Positions 9,175 through 20,232 are shown, counted from the first letter of the stretch. The stretch: 64,000 nucleotides of DNA from Paracoccus sp. SCSIO 75233 (GCF_027912675.1 NZ_CP115761.1:8968-72967); one strand, 5' to 3'. Made by a program: numbers and translations. The notes: generated from the letters alone by a model not told the origin.

Positions 9175-9900
9175 TCAGGCGACGCCGGCGACCAGCGATC
9201 GGACGGCATCGTTTGCAGGATCCTCGACAAGCGCATCGGGCGTGTCGAACTGCACGATGCGCCCGTGATCCATGACCGCGATCCGGTCGGCAAGCGCCCA
9301 CGCCTCCGCCCGGTCATGCGTCACCATGATCGCACCGACCCCGGCCTTCTTCTGAAGCGCCCGCACCTCGCCACGCAGCGATTGCCGGACCTGTGCGTCA
9401 AGCGCGCTGAACGGTTCATCCATCAGCAGAAGCTGCGGGTCGATGGCAAGCGCGCGGGCCATCGCGACCCGTTGGCGCTGACCGCCGGATAGCTGGGCCG
9501 GGTAGCGGTCGCCCAGATGCGGCAGTTCGACCATCTCCAGCAGTTCCGCCACGCGATCCGCGATCTCGGCACGGCTCGGGCGGCGGCCGCCCTTCATCAC
9601 CTTCAGCCCGAAGCCCACATTCTGCGCTACGGTCATATGCCGGAACAGGGCGTAATTCTGAAACACCATGCCGAAATGCCGCTTGCCGGAGGGCAGCCGG
9701 GTGATGTCCTGCCCGTCCAGCAGAAGCTGCCCGCGGTCGGCATGCGCCAGCCCGGCGATGATGTTCAAGAGCGTCGTCTTGCCGGAGCCGGAGGGGCCGA
9801 GCAGGGCGACGAACTCCCCCGCCTCGACGGTCAGCGACACGCCTTTCAGGATGTCGGTGTCACCGATGGATTTATAGATCTCACGCGCTTCGAATGTCAT
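9175..9900 (-). CDS. cysA: Sulfate/thiosulfate ABC transporter ATPase (short form)
   Basis: 241-aa ATPase of the sulfate importer. It has Walker A GPSGSGKT at about 34-41, the signature LSGGQRQRVAMARAL in the middle and Walker B LLLMDEPFSALDA. The fold ends soon after the H-loop VTHDRAEA, so the C-terminal TOBE-type regulatory domain of typical CysA proteins (around 350 aa) is missing. The order sbp-cysT-cysW-cysA is the classical one, and the ATG overlaps the cysW stop. A role with a related oxyanion (molybdate, tungstate) is less likely given the sulfate-type receptor. Confidence 0.88.
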   Translation of the reverse strand: MTFEAREIYKSIGDTDILKGVSLTVEAGEFVALLGPSGSGKTTLLNIIAGLAHADRGQLLLDGQDITRLPSGKRHFGMVFQNYALFRHMTVAQNVGFGLKVMKGGRRPSRAEIADRVAELLEMVELPHLGDRYPAQLSGGQRQRVAMARALAIDPQLLLMDEPFSALDAQVRQSLRGEVRALQKKAGVGAIMVTHDRAEAWALADRIAVMDHGRIVQFDTPDALVEDPANDAVRSLVAGVA

Positions 9901-10700
9901 GGATGGGCTTCCCTTTGCGGGCCAAAGCGGTTCAGCGCGCCGCGCAGGATCAGCGTCACGAAAGCCAGCCCGGCCAGTACGGTCGCTGCGGCAAATGCGC
10001 CGGTGGCGTTGTAGTCGTTATACATCAGCTCGATCTGCAGGGGCAGCGTCATGGTGCGGCCCCGGATCGCGCCGGAGACGACGCTGACCGCGCCGAATTC
10101 CCCCATTGCCCGGGCCATCGTCAGCACCGTGCCATAGGCCAGCCCCCAGGAGATATTCGGCAGCACCACATGGCGGAAAATCTGCCAGCCATTCGCGCCG
10201 AGGGTCAGGGCCGCCCGCTCCTCATCCTCGCCGGTGACTTGCAGGACCGGCAGGATTTCCCGCATCACAAACGGGCAGGTCACGAACAGCGAGACCAGCA
10301 CGATGCCGATCAGGTTGAACATGAGCTGGATGCCATAGGGCTCCAACGCCGCGCCGACCGGGCCATATGCGCCGTATATCAGCAAAAAGCACAGCCCGGC
10401 GACGATAGGCGACATGGCAAAGGGCAGTTCGATCAGGATCAGCAGGACGCGGCGGCCCCAGAAGCGGTAGCGGGCGACCAGCCACGCAGCGGCGACGCCG
10501 AAGACGATATTGATCGGCACCACGATCAGCGCGGCGATGACGGTCAGCCGGATTGCGGCGACCGTTTCCGGGTCGCGGATCGCCGCCAGATAGGCCCCTG
10601 CCCCGTCAGCGAAGGCCCGGTCGAAGATGGCCACGACCGGCATCAGCACCATCACCCCGAGGAAAGCGAGCGCCAGTGCGATCAGGATCGGTTTCGCCAT
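9897..10700 (-). CDS. cysW: Sulfate ABC transporter permease CysW
   Basis: 267-aa membrane permease with about six helices. The EAA loop that docks the ATPase is visible in EDEERAALTLGANGWQIFRHVVLPNI, followed by GLAYGTVLTMARAMGEFGAVSVVSG, which is diagnostic of the CysW/CysT/ModB group. It starts 3 bp after the cysT stop and overlaps cysA by 4 bp. With CysT it forms the heterodimeric channel for sulfate or thiosulfate. Confidence 0.94.
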   Translation of the reverse strand: MAKPILIALALAFLGVMVLMPVVAIFDRAFADGAGAYLAAIRDPETVAAIRLTVIAALIVVPINIVFGVAAAWLVARYRFWGRRVLLILIELPFAMSPIVAGLCFLLIYGAYGPVGAALEPYGIQLMFNLIGIVLVSLFVTCPFVMREILPVLQVTGEDEERAALTLGANGWQIFRHVVLPNISWGLAYGTVLTMARAMGEFGAVSVVSGAIRGRTMTLPLQIELMYNDYNATGAFAAATVLAGLAFVTLILRGALNRFGPQREAHP

Positions 10701-10703
10701 CGC

Positions 10704-11546
10704 TCAACCCTCCGTCCGCAGATAGGCTTGCAGCCGGTTCTGCATCACATTGATCGCCACCAGCAGCACAAGCGACAGTGCCAGCAGCGTGCCGGCGACA
10801 GCGGCGGCGGCGGGATAGTCGAATTCGTCCAGCCGGATCAGGATCAGCAGCGAGGCGATTTCGGTCTCATACGGCATGTTCCCGGCGATGAAGATGACAG
10901 CGCCGAACTCGCCCAGAGAGCGGACAAAGGACAGCCCGACCCCGGTCAGAATCGACGGCAGAAGCGGGCGCAGCAACACGCGGAAGAACATTTCCCGCCC
11001 GTTGGCGCCGAGGGTCAGGGCCGCGGCCTCCTCCGCCGGGTCGAGTTCCTCGATGGCGGGCTGGATAGCGCGAACGGCAAAGGGGATGGAGGTAAACGCC
11101 ATCGCGATCACGATGCCCCACCAAGTATAGGCGATCTGGATGCCAAGCGGCTCCAGCAGTTGTCCCACCCAGCCGGAACGGTCGTAAAGCGCGACAAGCG
11201 CAATGCCTGCGACCGCCGTGGGCAGCGCGAAGGGCAGATCGACAAGCGCGTCCATGATGCCCCGGCCCGGAAATCGATAACGGGTCAGTACCCAGGCGAG
11301 GATCAGGCCGAACACGCCGTTGATCAGCGTCGCCAAAGCCGCCGCCGAGATCGTTACACGCAGCGCGGCCAGAACGCGTTCGGACGAGACGACGCGGATA
11401 TAATCCCCCGGCCCGAGCTTGCCCAACTGCCATAACAGTCCACTGAGCGGCAGCAGGACGATCAGGCACAGAAACAGCAGGGTGATTCCCAGTGACAGGG
11501 AAAATCCCGGCAATATGCGCGGCTGCGGTCGGGCCAGAGCGGTCAT
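10704..11546 (-). CDS. cysT: Sulfate ABC transporter permease CysT (CysU)
   Basis: 280-aa permease with six helices. It carries LPFALPTAVAGIALVALY and the EAA-loop region LDPAEEAAALTLGANGREMFF followed by SFVRSLGEFGAVIFIAGNMP, which is the CysT version of the family motif. It lies between the binding-protein gene (69-bp gap) and cysW. It forms the translocation pore together with CysW. Confidence 0.94.
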   Translation of the reverse strand: MTALARPQPRILPGFSLSLGITLLFLCLIVLLPLSGLLWQLGKLGPGDYIRVVSSERVLAALRVTISAAALATLINGVFGLILAWVLTRYRFPGRGIMDALVDLPFALPTAVAGIALVALYDRSGWVGQLLEPLGIQIAYTWWGIVIAMAFTSIPFAVRAIQPAIEELDPAEEAAALTLGANGREMFFRVLLRPLLPSILTGVGLSFVRSLGEFGAVIFIAGNMPYETEIASLLILIRLDEFDYPAAAAVAGTLLALSLVLLVAINVMQNRLQAYLRTEG

Positions 11547-11615
11547 CTGTCAGTCCTGAAAAGCTGCGCCTCCCGCACGGCAACCGCGCGGGAGGCAGAT
11601 TTGCGTGCCGGAAAA

Positions 11616-12638
11616 TCAGTTCCGGAAGACCTGGTCAAGCGTGCCGCCATCAGCGAAATGGGTTTCCTGCGCCTCGGCCCAGCTTCCGAAGACCTCGTCG
11701 ACGGTGATCAGGCGCACTTCCGGGAACTGATCGGCGGTTGCCTTCACCACCTCCGGGTCATGCACACGGTTGTTGAAGGAGGCGATGATCTCCTGCGCTT
11801 CGGTGCTGTAGAGGAAGTTCAGATAGGCCTCGGCCACATCGGTCGTGCCGCGTTCGTCAGCGACCTTGCGGACAAGGGCGACCGGGAATTCCGCCAGCAG
11901 CGAGACGGACGGGACGACACGCTCATAAGCGCCTTCATCTTCGGCTGCGCGGATATTCTCCACCTCGGCCTCGAAGGTGATCAGCACGTCACCGATGCCG
12001 CGTTCGACAAAGCTGGTCGTGGCACCACGCCCGCCGGTGTCGAACACCGCGACATTGCCAAGCACCTTGCCGACGAAGTCCTGCGCGGCCGAATCATCGC
12101 CCTCGAACTTGTCGAGCGCATAGGCATAGGCGGCCAGATAGGTGTAGCGCGCATTGCCGCTGGTTTTCGGGTTCGGGAAGACGATGGAGACATCTTCGCG
12201 GATCAGATCGTCCCAGCCCTGAATATTTTTCGGGTTGCCGCCGCGCACGAGGAAGGCGGGCAGCGAGTAATAGGGCGAGGCGTTGTTCGGCAGGTCCTGC
12301 TGCCAGTCCTCATCGACGAAACCGTTATCGGCCAGTACCTGCACGTCCAGCACCTGATTGAACGTGACCAGATCGGCCTTGAGACCTTGCAGGATGGCGC
12401 GGGCCTGTTTGGAGGAACCTGCGTGGCTTTGTTCGATGGTCAGTGTCTCGCCGGTTTCTTCGGCCCAGTTCTCCGCAAAGACCGGGTTCAGCGCGGCGTA
12501 AAGCTCGCGGGCGATGTCGTAGGAGACGTTGAGAATGTCACGTTCCTGCGCCTGTGCAGGGGTGAAAAGCCCGGCGAGCGCAATGGCGGCCACGCCAAGG
12601 CTGTGCGGCAGACGGCGGGCAAGGGTGTAAGAAGCCAT
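11616..12638 (-). CDS. sbp: Periplasmic sulfate-binding protein
   Basis: 340 aa, the receptor of the sulfate importer. The start ATG 12638 has AAGGA upstream. The first 30 residues form a signal peptide ending LFTPAQA. The mature protein begins with ILNVSYDIARELYAALNP, a hallmark of sulfate receptors, and carries SHAGSSKQARAILQGLKADL and PNPKTSGNARYTYLAAYAYA, regions that bind the oxyanion through backbone amides in the family. It is the first gene of the operon, followed by cysTWA. Confidence 0.95.
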   Translation of the reverse strand: MASYTLARRLPHSLGVAAIALAGLFTPAQAQERDILNVSYDIARELYAALNPVFAENWAEETGETLTIEQSHAGSSKQARAILQGLKADLVTFNQVLDVQVLADNGFVDEDWQQDLPNNASPYYSLPAFLVRGGNPKNIQGWDDLIREDVSIVFPNPKTSGNARYTYLAAYAYALDKFEGDDSAAQDFVGKVLGNVAVFDTGGRGATTSFVERGIGDVLITFEAEVENIRAAEDEGAYERVVPSVSLLAEFPVALVRKVADERGTTDVAEAYLNFLYSTEAQEIIASFNNRVHDPEVVKATADQFPEVRLITVDEVFGSWAEAQETHFADGGTLDQVFRN

Positions 12639-12825
12639 TTCAGGTTCCTTCCTGGGATGTTGTTCTGCCCCGCAAATGGTATGATTGTTCCTGAAATTGC
12701 AATGGATGTTGCCACGAAAGAAAATAAATTCCGGCATATTGCAGTAATGCGGGACGATTTGTCGCCTTCTGGCAATCGGACGCTGACTGCATTCGCTGCG
12801 GAAACGCAAAACAACCTCGGCCCAT

Positions 12826-12854
12826 GCAAAACGCCCGGCCAAGAGGACCGGGCG
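12826..12854 (-). terminator. Rho-independent terminator of the nqr operon
   Basis: A 7-bp perfect stem (CGCCCGG at 832-838 with CCGGGCG at 848-854 of the 12-kb block), a 9-nt loop, and TTTT directly after it on the minus strand. It lies about 30 bp beyond the nqrF stop. Confidence 0.8.
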
Positions 12855-12880
12855 CGCGATCTTTGCAGTGATTCCTGGCG

Positions 12881-14101
12881 TTAGCCGCCGAAATCGTCGA
12901 GCATGATGTCTTCGCGGTCCACGCCCAGCTCCAGCAACATGTTGATGACCGACTGGTTCATGATCGGCGGGCCGCACATGTAATATTCGCAGTCTTCCGG
13001 TGCGGGGTGGTTCTTCAGATATTCCTCGAACAGCACATTATGGATGAAGCCGGTATAGCCCTTCCAGTCATCCTCCGGCAGCGCGTCGGACAGGGCGACA
13101 TGCCACTCGAAATTCGGGTTCTCGGCGGCGAGCTGGTCGAAATCCTCGACAAAGAACATCTCGCGCTTGGAGCGGGCGCCGTACCAGAAGCTGATCTTGC
13201 GGTCGGTCTTGATCCGCTTGAGCTGGTCGAAGATATGGCTGCGCATCGGGGCCATGCCCGCGCCGCCGCCGACGAAGATCATCTCCTTGTCGGTCTTGCG
13301 CGCGAAAAACTCCCCGAACGGGCCGGAGATGGTGACCTTGTCGCCCGGTTTCAGGTTGAAGATATAGGACGACATCTTGCCCGGCGGGATGCCGTCAGAT
13401 CCGGGCGGCGGCGAGGCCACGCGGACATTCAGCATGATGATGCCCTTCTCCTCCGGATAGTTGGCCATCGAATAGGCCCGCTCGACCGGCTCCGCCACGC
13501 TGGATTCGTATTTCCACAGATTGAACTTGTCCCAATCCTCGCGATATTCCTCCGCGACGTCGAAATCCTTGTAGCTCAGCTTGTGGGGCGGTGCCTCGAT
13601 CTGGATATAGCCGCCGGCGCGGAAATTCACGTCCTCGCCCTCCGGCAATTCCAGCACGAGCGCCTTGATGAAGGTCGCCACGTTGTCATTCGAACGGACG
13701 GTGCATTCCCATTTCTTGACGCCGAACACCTCTTCGGGGACAACGATGTCCATGTCCTGCTTGACCGAGACCTGACAGGATAGCCGGTCGCCATTCGCCG
13801 CCTCCCGCTTGGTGATATGGCTCTCCTCCGTCGGCAGGATGGAGCCGCCGCCCGACAGCACCTGCACCCGGCACTGCGCACAGGTGCCGCCGCCGCCGCA
13901 GGCCGATGAGACGAACAGTTTCTGCGAGGCAAGCGTCTGCAACAGCTTGCCGCCCGCCGGGACGGATATGGTCTTTTCGCCGTTGATGGTGATGTTGACG
14001 TCGCCGGACGAGACCAGTTTGGAGCGCGCCAGCAGAATGATCGTCACCAGCGCGAGGACGATGATGGTGAACAGCAAAATGCCGAGCGTGAAGGTTTCCA
14101 T
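12881..14101 (-). CDS. nqrF: Na+-translocating NADH:quinone reductase subunit F
   Basis: 406 aa, the NADH-oxidising, electron-input subunit. There is one N-terminal membrane helix (residues about 5-25). A 2Fe-2S ferredoxin domain follows with cysteines in [12 protein letters not shown] near residues 68-77. Next come a FAD domain ([11 protein letters not shown]) and an NADH domain ([15 protein letters not shown], then [13 protein letters not shown] near the end). It is the last gene of nqrABCDEF and is followed by a terminator. Confidence 0.97.
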   Translation of the reverse strand: METFTLGILLFTIIVLALVTIILLARSKLVSSGDVNITINGEKTISVPAGGKLLQTLASQKLFVSSACGGGGTCAQCRVQVLSGGGSILPTEESHITKREAANGDRLSCQVSVKQDMDIVVPEEVFGVKKWECTVRSNDNVATFIKALVLELPEGEDVNFRAGGYIQIEAPPHKLSYKDFDVAEEYREDWDKFNLWKYESSVAEPVERAYSMANYPEEKGIIMLNVRVASPPPGSDGIPPGKMSSYIFNLKPGDKVTISGPFGEFFARKTDKEMIFVGGGAGMAPMRSHIFDQLKRIKTDRKISFWYGARSKREMFFVEDFDQLAAENPNFEWHVALSDALPEDDWKGYTGFIHNVLFEEYLKNHPAPEDCEYYMCGPPIMNQSVINMLLELGVDREDIMLDDFGG

Positions 14102-14117
14102 ATCGCTGGACCCCTTT

Positions 14118-14726
14118 TCAGAGTTTCACGCCGGAGAAGGACATGAACGCCATGGCCATCAATCCAGCGGTAATGAAGGTAATGCCGAGACCCTGCAGGC
14201 CGTCGGGAATATCGGAATATTTCAGCTTCTCGCGCACCCCGGCCATCGCGGTAATCGCCAGCGCCCAGCCAAGGCCCGACGACATGCCGTAAACCACGGA
14301 TTCGGGGAAGTTGTAATCCCGCTCCACCATGAACAGCGAGCCGCCCAGAATGGCGCAGTTCACCGTGATGAGCGGCAGGAAGATACCCAAAGCGTTGTAA
14401 AGTGGCGGGAAATATTTATCGAGCGCCATCTCAAGTATCTGGACCATCGCCGCGATGACGCCGATATAGCAGATCAGCCCCAGAAAGGTCAGATCGACAT
14501 CCGGGAACCCGGCCCAGGCAAGCGCGCCGGGTTTCAGCAGATAGGTCAGCAGTAGATTGTTGGTCGGTACGGTGATGGCCTGCACCACCACGACCGAAAT
14601 CCCCAGCCCGATTGCCGTGGAAATCTTCTTGGAGACGGCCAGAAACGTGCACATCCCAAGGAAGAAGGCGAGCGCCATATTCTCGACGAATATGGCCTTT
14701 ACGGCGAGTGAAAGCAGCCCGTCCAT
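14118..14726 (-). CDS. nqrE: Na+-NQR subunit E
   Basis: 202-aa integral membrane subunit with six helices. In this family the helices of NqrD and NqrE form an antiparallel pair and carry an inter-subunit Fe centre. It begins [32 protein letters not shown], with a helix-embedded Cys in GMCTF matching the family position, and a second Cys in VNCAIL. ATG 14726 shares one base with the nqrD stop. Confidence 0.96.
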   Translation of the reverse strand: MDGLLSLAVKAIFVENMALAFFLGMCTFLAVSKKISTAIGLGISVVVVQAITVPTNNLLLTYLLKPGALAWAGFPDVDLTFLGLICYIGVIAAMVQILEMALDKYFPPLYNALGIFLPLITVNCAILGGSLFMVERDYNFPESVVYGMSSGLGWALAITAMAGVREKLKYSDIPDGLQGLGITFITAGLMAMAFMSFSGVKL

Positions 14727-15382
14727 CAATGCGCCTCGACCGTCTGAATGCGGAATTCACGTTCTTCGACCTGCTCCGGTTTCCAGGTCCGGAATGCCCA
14801 GATCAGCAGGCCGATCACGAAGAACGCAGATGGCGGCAGCAACAGCAGCCCGTTCGGCACATACCAGCCGCCGTTATTCACCGTTTCCAGAATGGTGATC
14901 CCGAACAGGCTGCCAGAGCCGAAAAGCTCGCGGATGAAGCCGACCAGCATCAGGATCAGCCCGTAGCCCAGCCCGTTGCCGACCCCGTCAAGGAAGGAGG
15001 CGACAGGCGGGTTCTTCATCGCGAACGCCTCTGCCCGGCCCATGACGATACAGTTGGTGATGATCAGCCCGACGAACACGGAAAGCGTTTTTGAGATCTC
15101 GAACGCATAGGCTTTCAGCACCTGATCGACCACGATCACAAGGCTGGCGATGATGACCATCTGCACAATGATGCGGATGGAGCTGGGGATCTGGTTGCGC
15201 AGGATCGAGATGAACATTGACGAGAATGCCGTCACGAAGGTCACGGCAATCGCCATCACCATCGCCACCTTCAGCGACGATGTCACCGCAAGCGCCGAAC
15301 AGATGCCCAGCACCTGAAGCGTGATCGGGTTGTTGTCGACCAGCGGATCGACCAGCAATTCCTTGCGTGTCTGGCTGCTCAT
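14726..15382 (-). CDS. nqrD: Na+-NQR subunit D
   Basis: 218-aa membrane subunit homologous to RnfE and to NqrE. Six helices are visible. The Cys residues in [10 protein letters not shown] and [15 protein letters not shown] match the pair used for the membrane Fe centre together with NqrE. It starts at an ATGA overlap with nqrC and is coupled to nqrE. Confidence 0.96.
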   Translation of the reverse strand: MSSQTRKELLVDPLVDNNPITLQVLGICSALAVTSSLKVAMVMAIAVTFVTAFSSMFISILRNQIPSSIRIIVQMVIIASLVIVVDQVLKAYAFEISKTLSVFVGLIITNCIVMGRAEAFAMKNPPVASFLDGVGNGLGYGLILMLVGFIRELFGSGSLFGITILETVNNGGWYVPNGLLLLPPSAFFVIGLLIWAFRTWKPEQVEEREFRIQTVEAH

Positions 15383-16183
15383 TCGATGTCTCCCGCTTTC
15401 AGTCGTTCAAGGAAGGGGGCATAGCCCTGCTCGCCCATCCAGAACCTTACCAGATTATCCACGCCGCGCGAGGTCAGCGTCGCGCCGGACAATGCGTCCA
15501 CGAAATACTCGCCCCCCGCTGCTGGCGGGGTTTTCGCCACGGTGATCTGCAATTCGCCGTTCTCGTCATAGAGCTTCTTTTCGTTCCAGAGCGCGCGCCA
15601 GCGGGGGTTGTCCACCTCCGCCCCCAGACCCGGGGTTTCGGCGTGGTCATAGAATTGCAGGCCGAAAATCGTGTTCGCGTCCTCTTCAACCGCGATATAG
15701 CCGTAAAGCGTCGACCAAAGCCCATAGCCGTAGATCGGCAAAATGACCTTGTCCAAAGCTCCGGCATCGTCGCGCAGCAGGTAAACGGTCACATAATCAG
15801 ACTGCCGCCCTATTCCGGCCGGGTCGTCCTCTAGCTCCCGCGACAATTCGGGATCATCCGCCGCAGCGCGGTCGTCGAAGCTTTGCGGGTCGAACTGGTC
15901 GGTGAACTGGCCCGTCGCCAGCTCCAGCACATGCGGTTCGAACGCGTCGAAGGCGGCGCCGATATCGGTGCCTTCTTCATAGGCACCGGCGACCTGAAGG
16001 ATGTTGACCTGCTTGTCGCGAAGCTGGTTCTCGGCCTGTTTCGGGCGCAGCGCCACAGCCGCCGCCGACACGATCATCGAGGCCAAAAGGCACAGCGAGA
16101 CCGCGACGATCAGGGTCTTTGCCACTGAATCGTTCGGCATGGCGAGGAAGCGCTGAATCGGGCCTTGCGGTTCGGAGTTCTGC

Positions 16184-16191
<8 letters not shown>
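15379..16191 (-). CDS. nqrC: Na+-NQR subunit C, covalent FMN carrier
   Basis: 270-aa protein with one N-terminal membrane helix (about 25-45) and a periplasmic FMN-binding domain. The flavin attachment motif is SGAT at residues 235-238, with Thr238 as the phosphoester acceptor that is modified by ApbE in this family. [18 protein letters not shown] and [14 protein letters not shown] are conserved FMN-domain segments. Its start overlaps the nqrB stop by 8 bases. The likely modifying enzyme lies divergently at 18897. Confidence 0.97.
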
Positions 16192-17383
<1,192 letters not shown>

Positions 17384-17386
17384 GGG

Positions 17387-18763
17387 CTAGCCCTCTTTTT
17401 CGATCTTGGTGAGGCAGTCGCGCAGCGCGAGACCATATTCATATTTTGCCGGACAGGCAAACCCGACCAGGCCGAGATCCTCCTCGTCCAGTTCGAGCAC
17501 GCCAAGCGCCTGCGCCGTGTCCGTATCCATGACGAGAAGCGCACGCAAGAGTTGCGTCGGCAGGAAATCCTGCGGCATCAGTTCCTCGAACGTGCCAAGC
17601 GGCACCATTGCCCGGCGGCCACCGTTGAGATTGCTGGTGAGCGCATAGAGCTTTTTCGAGAAGGCAGAGCCCAGCACCGGCTGAAAAGCGTATTTCGAGG
17701 GCATGGGACGGATCCAACCCAGCGGGATCTGCTTGTGATCTTCCTCGATCAGCGTGACCTGACGCGCGTAGCGGCCCAGATAGGCCGACGGCCCCTCCCC
17801 CGCCCTGCCACTGAGGATGGAGCCGGAGATCAGGCGCGCCGGAACATCCGCGTTGACCTCGCCCCGTGCGATCTCCTCAAGGGAGGCACCGGCAATCGTG
17901 CGGATCAGTCGGGGATTGTCGCAAAGTGGCCCGCTGAGCGAGATCACGCGGGATGCGTCAAAAAGTCCCGTCTCCAGCAGCCGCCCGATGGCGATCACGT
18001 CGTGAAAACCGATTGTCCAGACGAATTTGTCGGCGGCAGGCGGTTCGAGGAAATGCATATGCGTGCCAGCAAGACCCGCCGGATGCGGACCGGAGAACGC
18101 TGCCGCCGTGACGCCGGGATGTTCCGCCCCGGGCAACGCCTCGCCCTCGGCGTGGCAGAGATAGGTTTTGCCTTCGGTCAGCAGCGTGATCGCGGCAAGG
18201 CCACGGGCAAACGAATCGCCCGCGTCCCGGATGATCTCCGCCGCATCGCCGGCCAGCGGCTCGGTATCCATCGCGGTGACGAAAATTGCTGCCGGACGCG
18301 TCTCGGGTGCGGGAATCTTCGAATAGGGCCGGGTGCGGAAAGACGTCCAAAGCCCTGCGGCGCAGAGCTTTTCTGCCAGCCCCTCGGCGCTGGTTTCATT
18401 GCCCACAGCGGAAAAATCGACCGGAGGGGCGGCGTTTTCATCCACCTCGATCTCGACGCTGATCAGCATCCGGCGCGCGCCGCGATTGATTGCCTTCACG
18501 CGCCCCGAAACCGGCGATACGATCTGTGCATCGGGCGTATCCTTGTGGACCATGACCGGCGCACCTGCACCGATAACGTCCCCCTCCTCGACCGCAAGCC
18601 GGGGTTTCAGACCCAGATAATCTGCGCCAAGAATGGCAACGGTCGTGATGGCGGGACCGTCCCCGATCCCTACACCCGGCGCGCCAAGCACCGGAACATC
18701 CAGACCTTTTCGTAGCTTGAATTGCTGCACGTCTGCGTCTTCCTGATCGTTCTTTATTCTCAT
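17387..18763 (-). CDS. nqrA: Na+-NQR subunit A
   Basis: 458-aa cytoplasmic subunit, first gene of the operon. FKLRKGLDVPVLGAPG is the typical N-terminus, and the late segment YEYGLALRDCLTKIEKEG is the conserved tail. The ATG at 18763 gives an 11-residue leader that other NqrA proteins lack. GTG 18730 with AGGA about ten bases upstream would give the usual VQQFKLRKG start and is a realistic alternative. The 130-bp gap to apbE is a divergent promoter region. Confidence 0.94.
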   Translation of the reverse strand: MRIKNDQEDADVQQFKLRKGLDVPVLGAPGVGIGDGPAITTVAILGADYLGLKPRLAVEEGDVIGAGAPVMVHKDTPDAQIVSPVSGRVKAINRGARRMLISVEIEVDENAAPPVDFSAVGNETSAEGLAEKLCAAGLWTSFRTRPYSKIPAPETRPAAIFVTAMDTEPLAGDAAEIIRDAGDSFARGLAAITLLTEGKTYLCHAEGEALPGAEHPGVTAAAFSGPHPAGLAGTHMHFLEPPAADKFVWTIGFHDVIAIGRLLETGLFDASRVISLSGPLCDNPRLIRTIAGASLEEIARGEVNADVPARLISGSILSGRAGEGPSAYLGRYARQVTLIEEDHKQIPLGWIRPMPSKYAFQPVLGSAFSKKLYALTSNLNGGRRAMVPLGTFEELMPQDFLPTQLLRALLVMDTDTAQALGVLELDEEDLGLVGFACPAKYEYGLALRDCLTKIEKEG

Positions 18764-18882
18764 GCCCCACCACTAGAGTGGAAAAACCGTCTGGACCATC
18801 CCGCAAAAAGCCTGTTGAATCCGGCGACGATGTTGCAAAAAAGCCCTGAATCGACTCGATGGTCAATCAAATAACTGTCTAC

Positions 18883-18894
18883 CGGAGGCCTCCG
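18883..18894. promoter_or_regulatory. Perfect 12-bp palindrome containing the apbE ribosome-binding site
   Basis: CGGAGGCCTCCG is a perfect palindrome that includes the GGAGG eight bases upstream of the TTG at 18897. It could be a regulator site in the nqrA-apbE divergent region or simply chance. Confidence 0.35.
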
Positions 18895-18896
18895 CT

Positions 18897-19922
18897 TTGG
18901 CAAATCTAACGACGATGTCGCGCCGCAACTTTCTTATCATGCCGCTGGTGCTGGCCGCGTGCAAGGCGAACGCCGCCGTGATCGAGACTTCGGGTGCGAC
19001 GATGGGCACGACATATAATGTCGCTGCAATCGACCCGGACAACGCGATCAGCCAGCAGGACTTGCGCGGCGCGATCGAGGCCGCGCTGGCCGAGGTGAAC
19101 GCGCAGATGTCGAACTGGGATGCAAGTTCCGAAATCTCGCGCTTCAACGCACAGGGTGCGGGTGCCGCACAGATGTCCGACGGGCTGGCGCGGGTCATGG
19201 CAGCAGCGCAACAGGTGCATCTGGAAAGTGACGGTCAGTTCGACGTCACCGTGGGTCCGCTGATCGACGTCTGGGGCTTCGGTGCTGGTCAGGCGCGCGT
19301 TACCGCGCCGAGCGACGACGAAATCGCCGCTGCGCTGGAAATCTCCGGGCAGGAACGGCATCTGCGCTTGCAGGGCAAGCAGCTTGAGAAATCAGCGCAA
19401 GGCGTGGAAATCTACCTCTCCGGCATCGGCAAGGGCTATGGTGTGGACCGTGTCGCTGACGCAATCGCCTCGCTTGGTTTGACCGATTACATGGTCGAAA
19501 TCGGCGGTGATCTGTACACATCCGGGCGCAACGCACAGGGCATGTCATGGCGCATCGGGATCGAGACGCCGGATGTCACCGGACGCTCGGTGCTGAAAGT
19601 CGTCGGTGCGTCGGATCTCGGCATGGCGACCTCCGGCGATTATCGCAATTATTTCGAACAGGACGGCGTGCGGTATTCGCATCTGATCGACCCCCGCACC
19701 GGGCGGCCGATCACCCATAAGACCGCCTCCGCTACGGTCATGACCGAAAACGCAATGCTGGCGGATGGCTGGGCGACGGCGATGCTGATTCTGGGCCGTG
19801 AGCGGGGGCTGGAAATCGCCGAGCGGAACGACCTCGCCGTGATGTTCGTTGAACGGAACAGCGGATCGGATCAGCCATTCGCGATCACGCAAAGCAGCCG
19901 CTTCGCGGAATTGCAGGCCTGA
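18897..19922 (+). CDS. apbE: FAD:protein FMN transferase (ApbE), NQR-associated
   Basis: 341 aa. The enzyme transfers FMN from FAD to Thr in the SGAT motif of NqrB and NqrC, outside the cytoplasmic membrane. The N-terminus has SRRNFLIMPLVLAAC, a lipoprotein-type signal with lipobox LAAC. GATMGTTYNVAAIDPD, YLSGIGKGYGVDRVAD and EIGGDLYTSG are ApbE hallmarks, and HLIDPRTGRPI lies near the C-terminus. TTG 18897 has a well-placed GGAGG; ATG 18915 is an alternative that keeps the whole signal. It is transcribed away from nqrA and followed by nqrM. Confidence 0.95.
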   Translation: MANLTTMSRRNFLIMPLVLAACKANAAVIETSGATMGTTYNVAAIDPDNAISQQDLRGAIEAALAEVNAQMSNWDASSEISRFNAQGAGAAQMSDGLARVMAAAQQVHLESDGQFDVTVGPLIDVWGFGAGQARVTAPSDDEIAAALEISGQERHLRLQGKQLEKSAQGVEIYLSGIGKGYGVDRVADAIASLGLTDYMVEIGGDLYTSGRNAQGMSWRIGIETPDVTGRSVLKVVGASDLGMATSGDYRNYFEQDGVRYSHLIDPRTGRPITHKTASATVMTENAMLADGWATAMLILGRERGLEIAERNDLAVMFVERNSGSDQPFAITQSSRFAELQA

Positions 19923-19983
19923 TCCGGCAATAAGACCGGCTTGCGGCGCACGCTGCAGGCCGGAGCACCTTGAGGAGAGACCC

Positions 19984-20232
19984 ATGACCACATTCCTGCT
20001 TGCATTCGGCCTTCTGATGCTGGTCATGCTGGGAATGGCGCTTGGGGTCATTTTCATGGGCAAGACGATCAAGGGAAGTTGCGGCGGGCTGAACGCGATT
20101 TCAGGCGCAGATCATTGTCTGGTCTGCAACAAGGAAATCGACCCGGACAGCCCGCTGCGCGAGCGCCTGCAATGCCCGCGCGCCCGCAAGATGATGGAAC
20201 GCGCCGGAACGGATGAAGGCAACGCGGCCTAG
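19984..20232 (+). CDS. nqrM: Na+-NQR maturation protein NqrM
   Basis: 82-aa protein with one N-terminal helix (residues about 4-25) and Cys33, Cys45, Cys48 and Cys64 in GSCGG, HCLVC and LQCPR. This cysteine pattern defines NqrM (DUF539), needed in Vibrio for NQR assembly and proposed to deliver iron to the NqrD/E site. It lies 61 bp after apbE with GAGGAGA upstream of its ATG. Confidence 0.93.
   Translation: MTTFLLAFGLLMLVMLGMALGVIFMGKTIKGSCGGLNAISGADHCLVCNKEIDPDSPLRERLQCPRARKMMERAGTDEGNAA

Noticed and set aside
9894..11435. A 513-codon rightward frame opposite cysW and cysT
   Set aside because: It is a mirror of the permease genes, with a Gln/Asp/His-rich translation and no ribosome-binding site.
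18841..18880. A possible FNR box in the nqrA-apbE gap (TCGAT and AATCAA half-sites)
   Set aside because: The spacing between the half-sites is wrong for the Crp/Fnr consensus.
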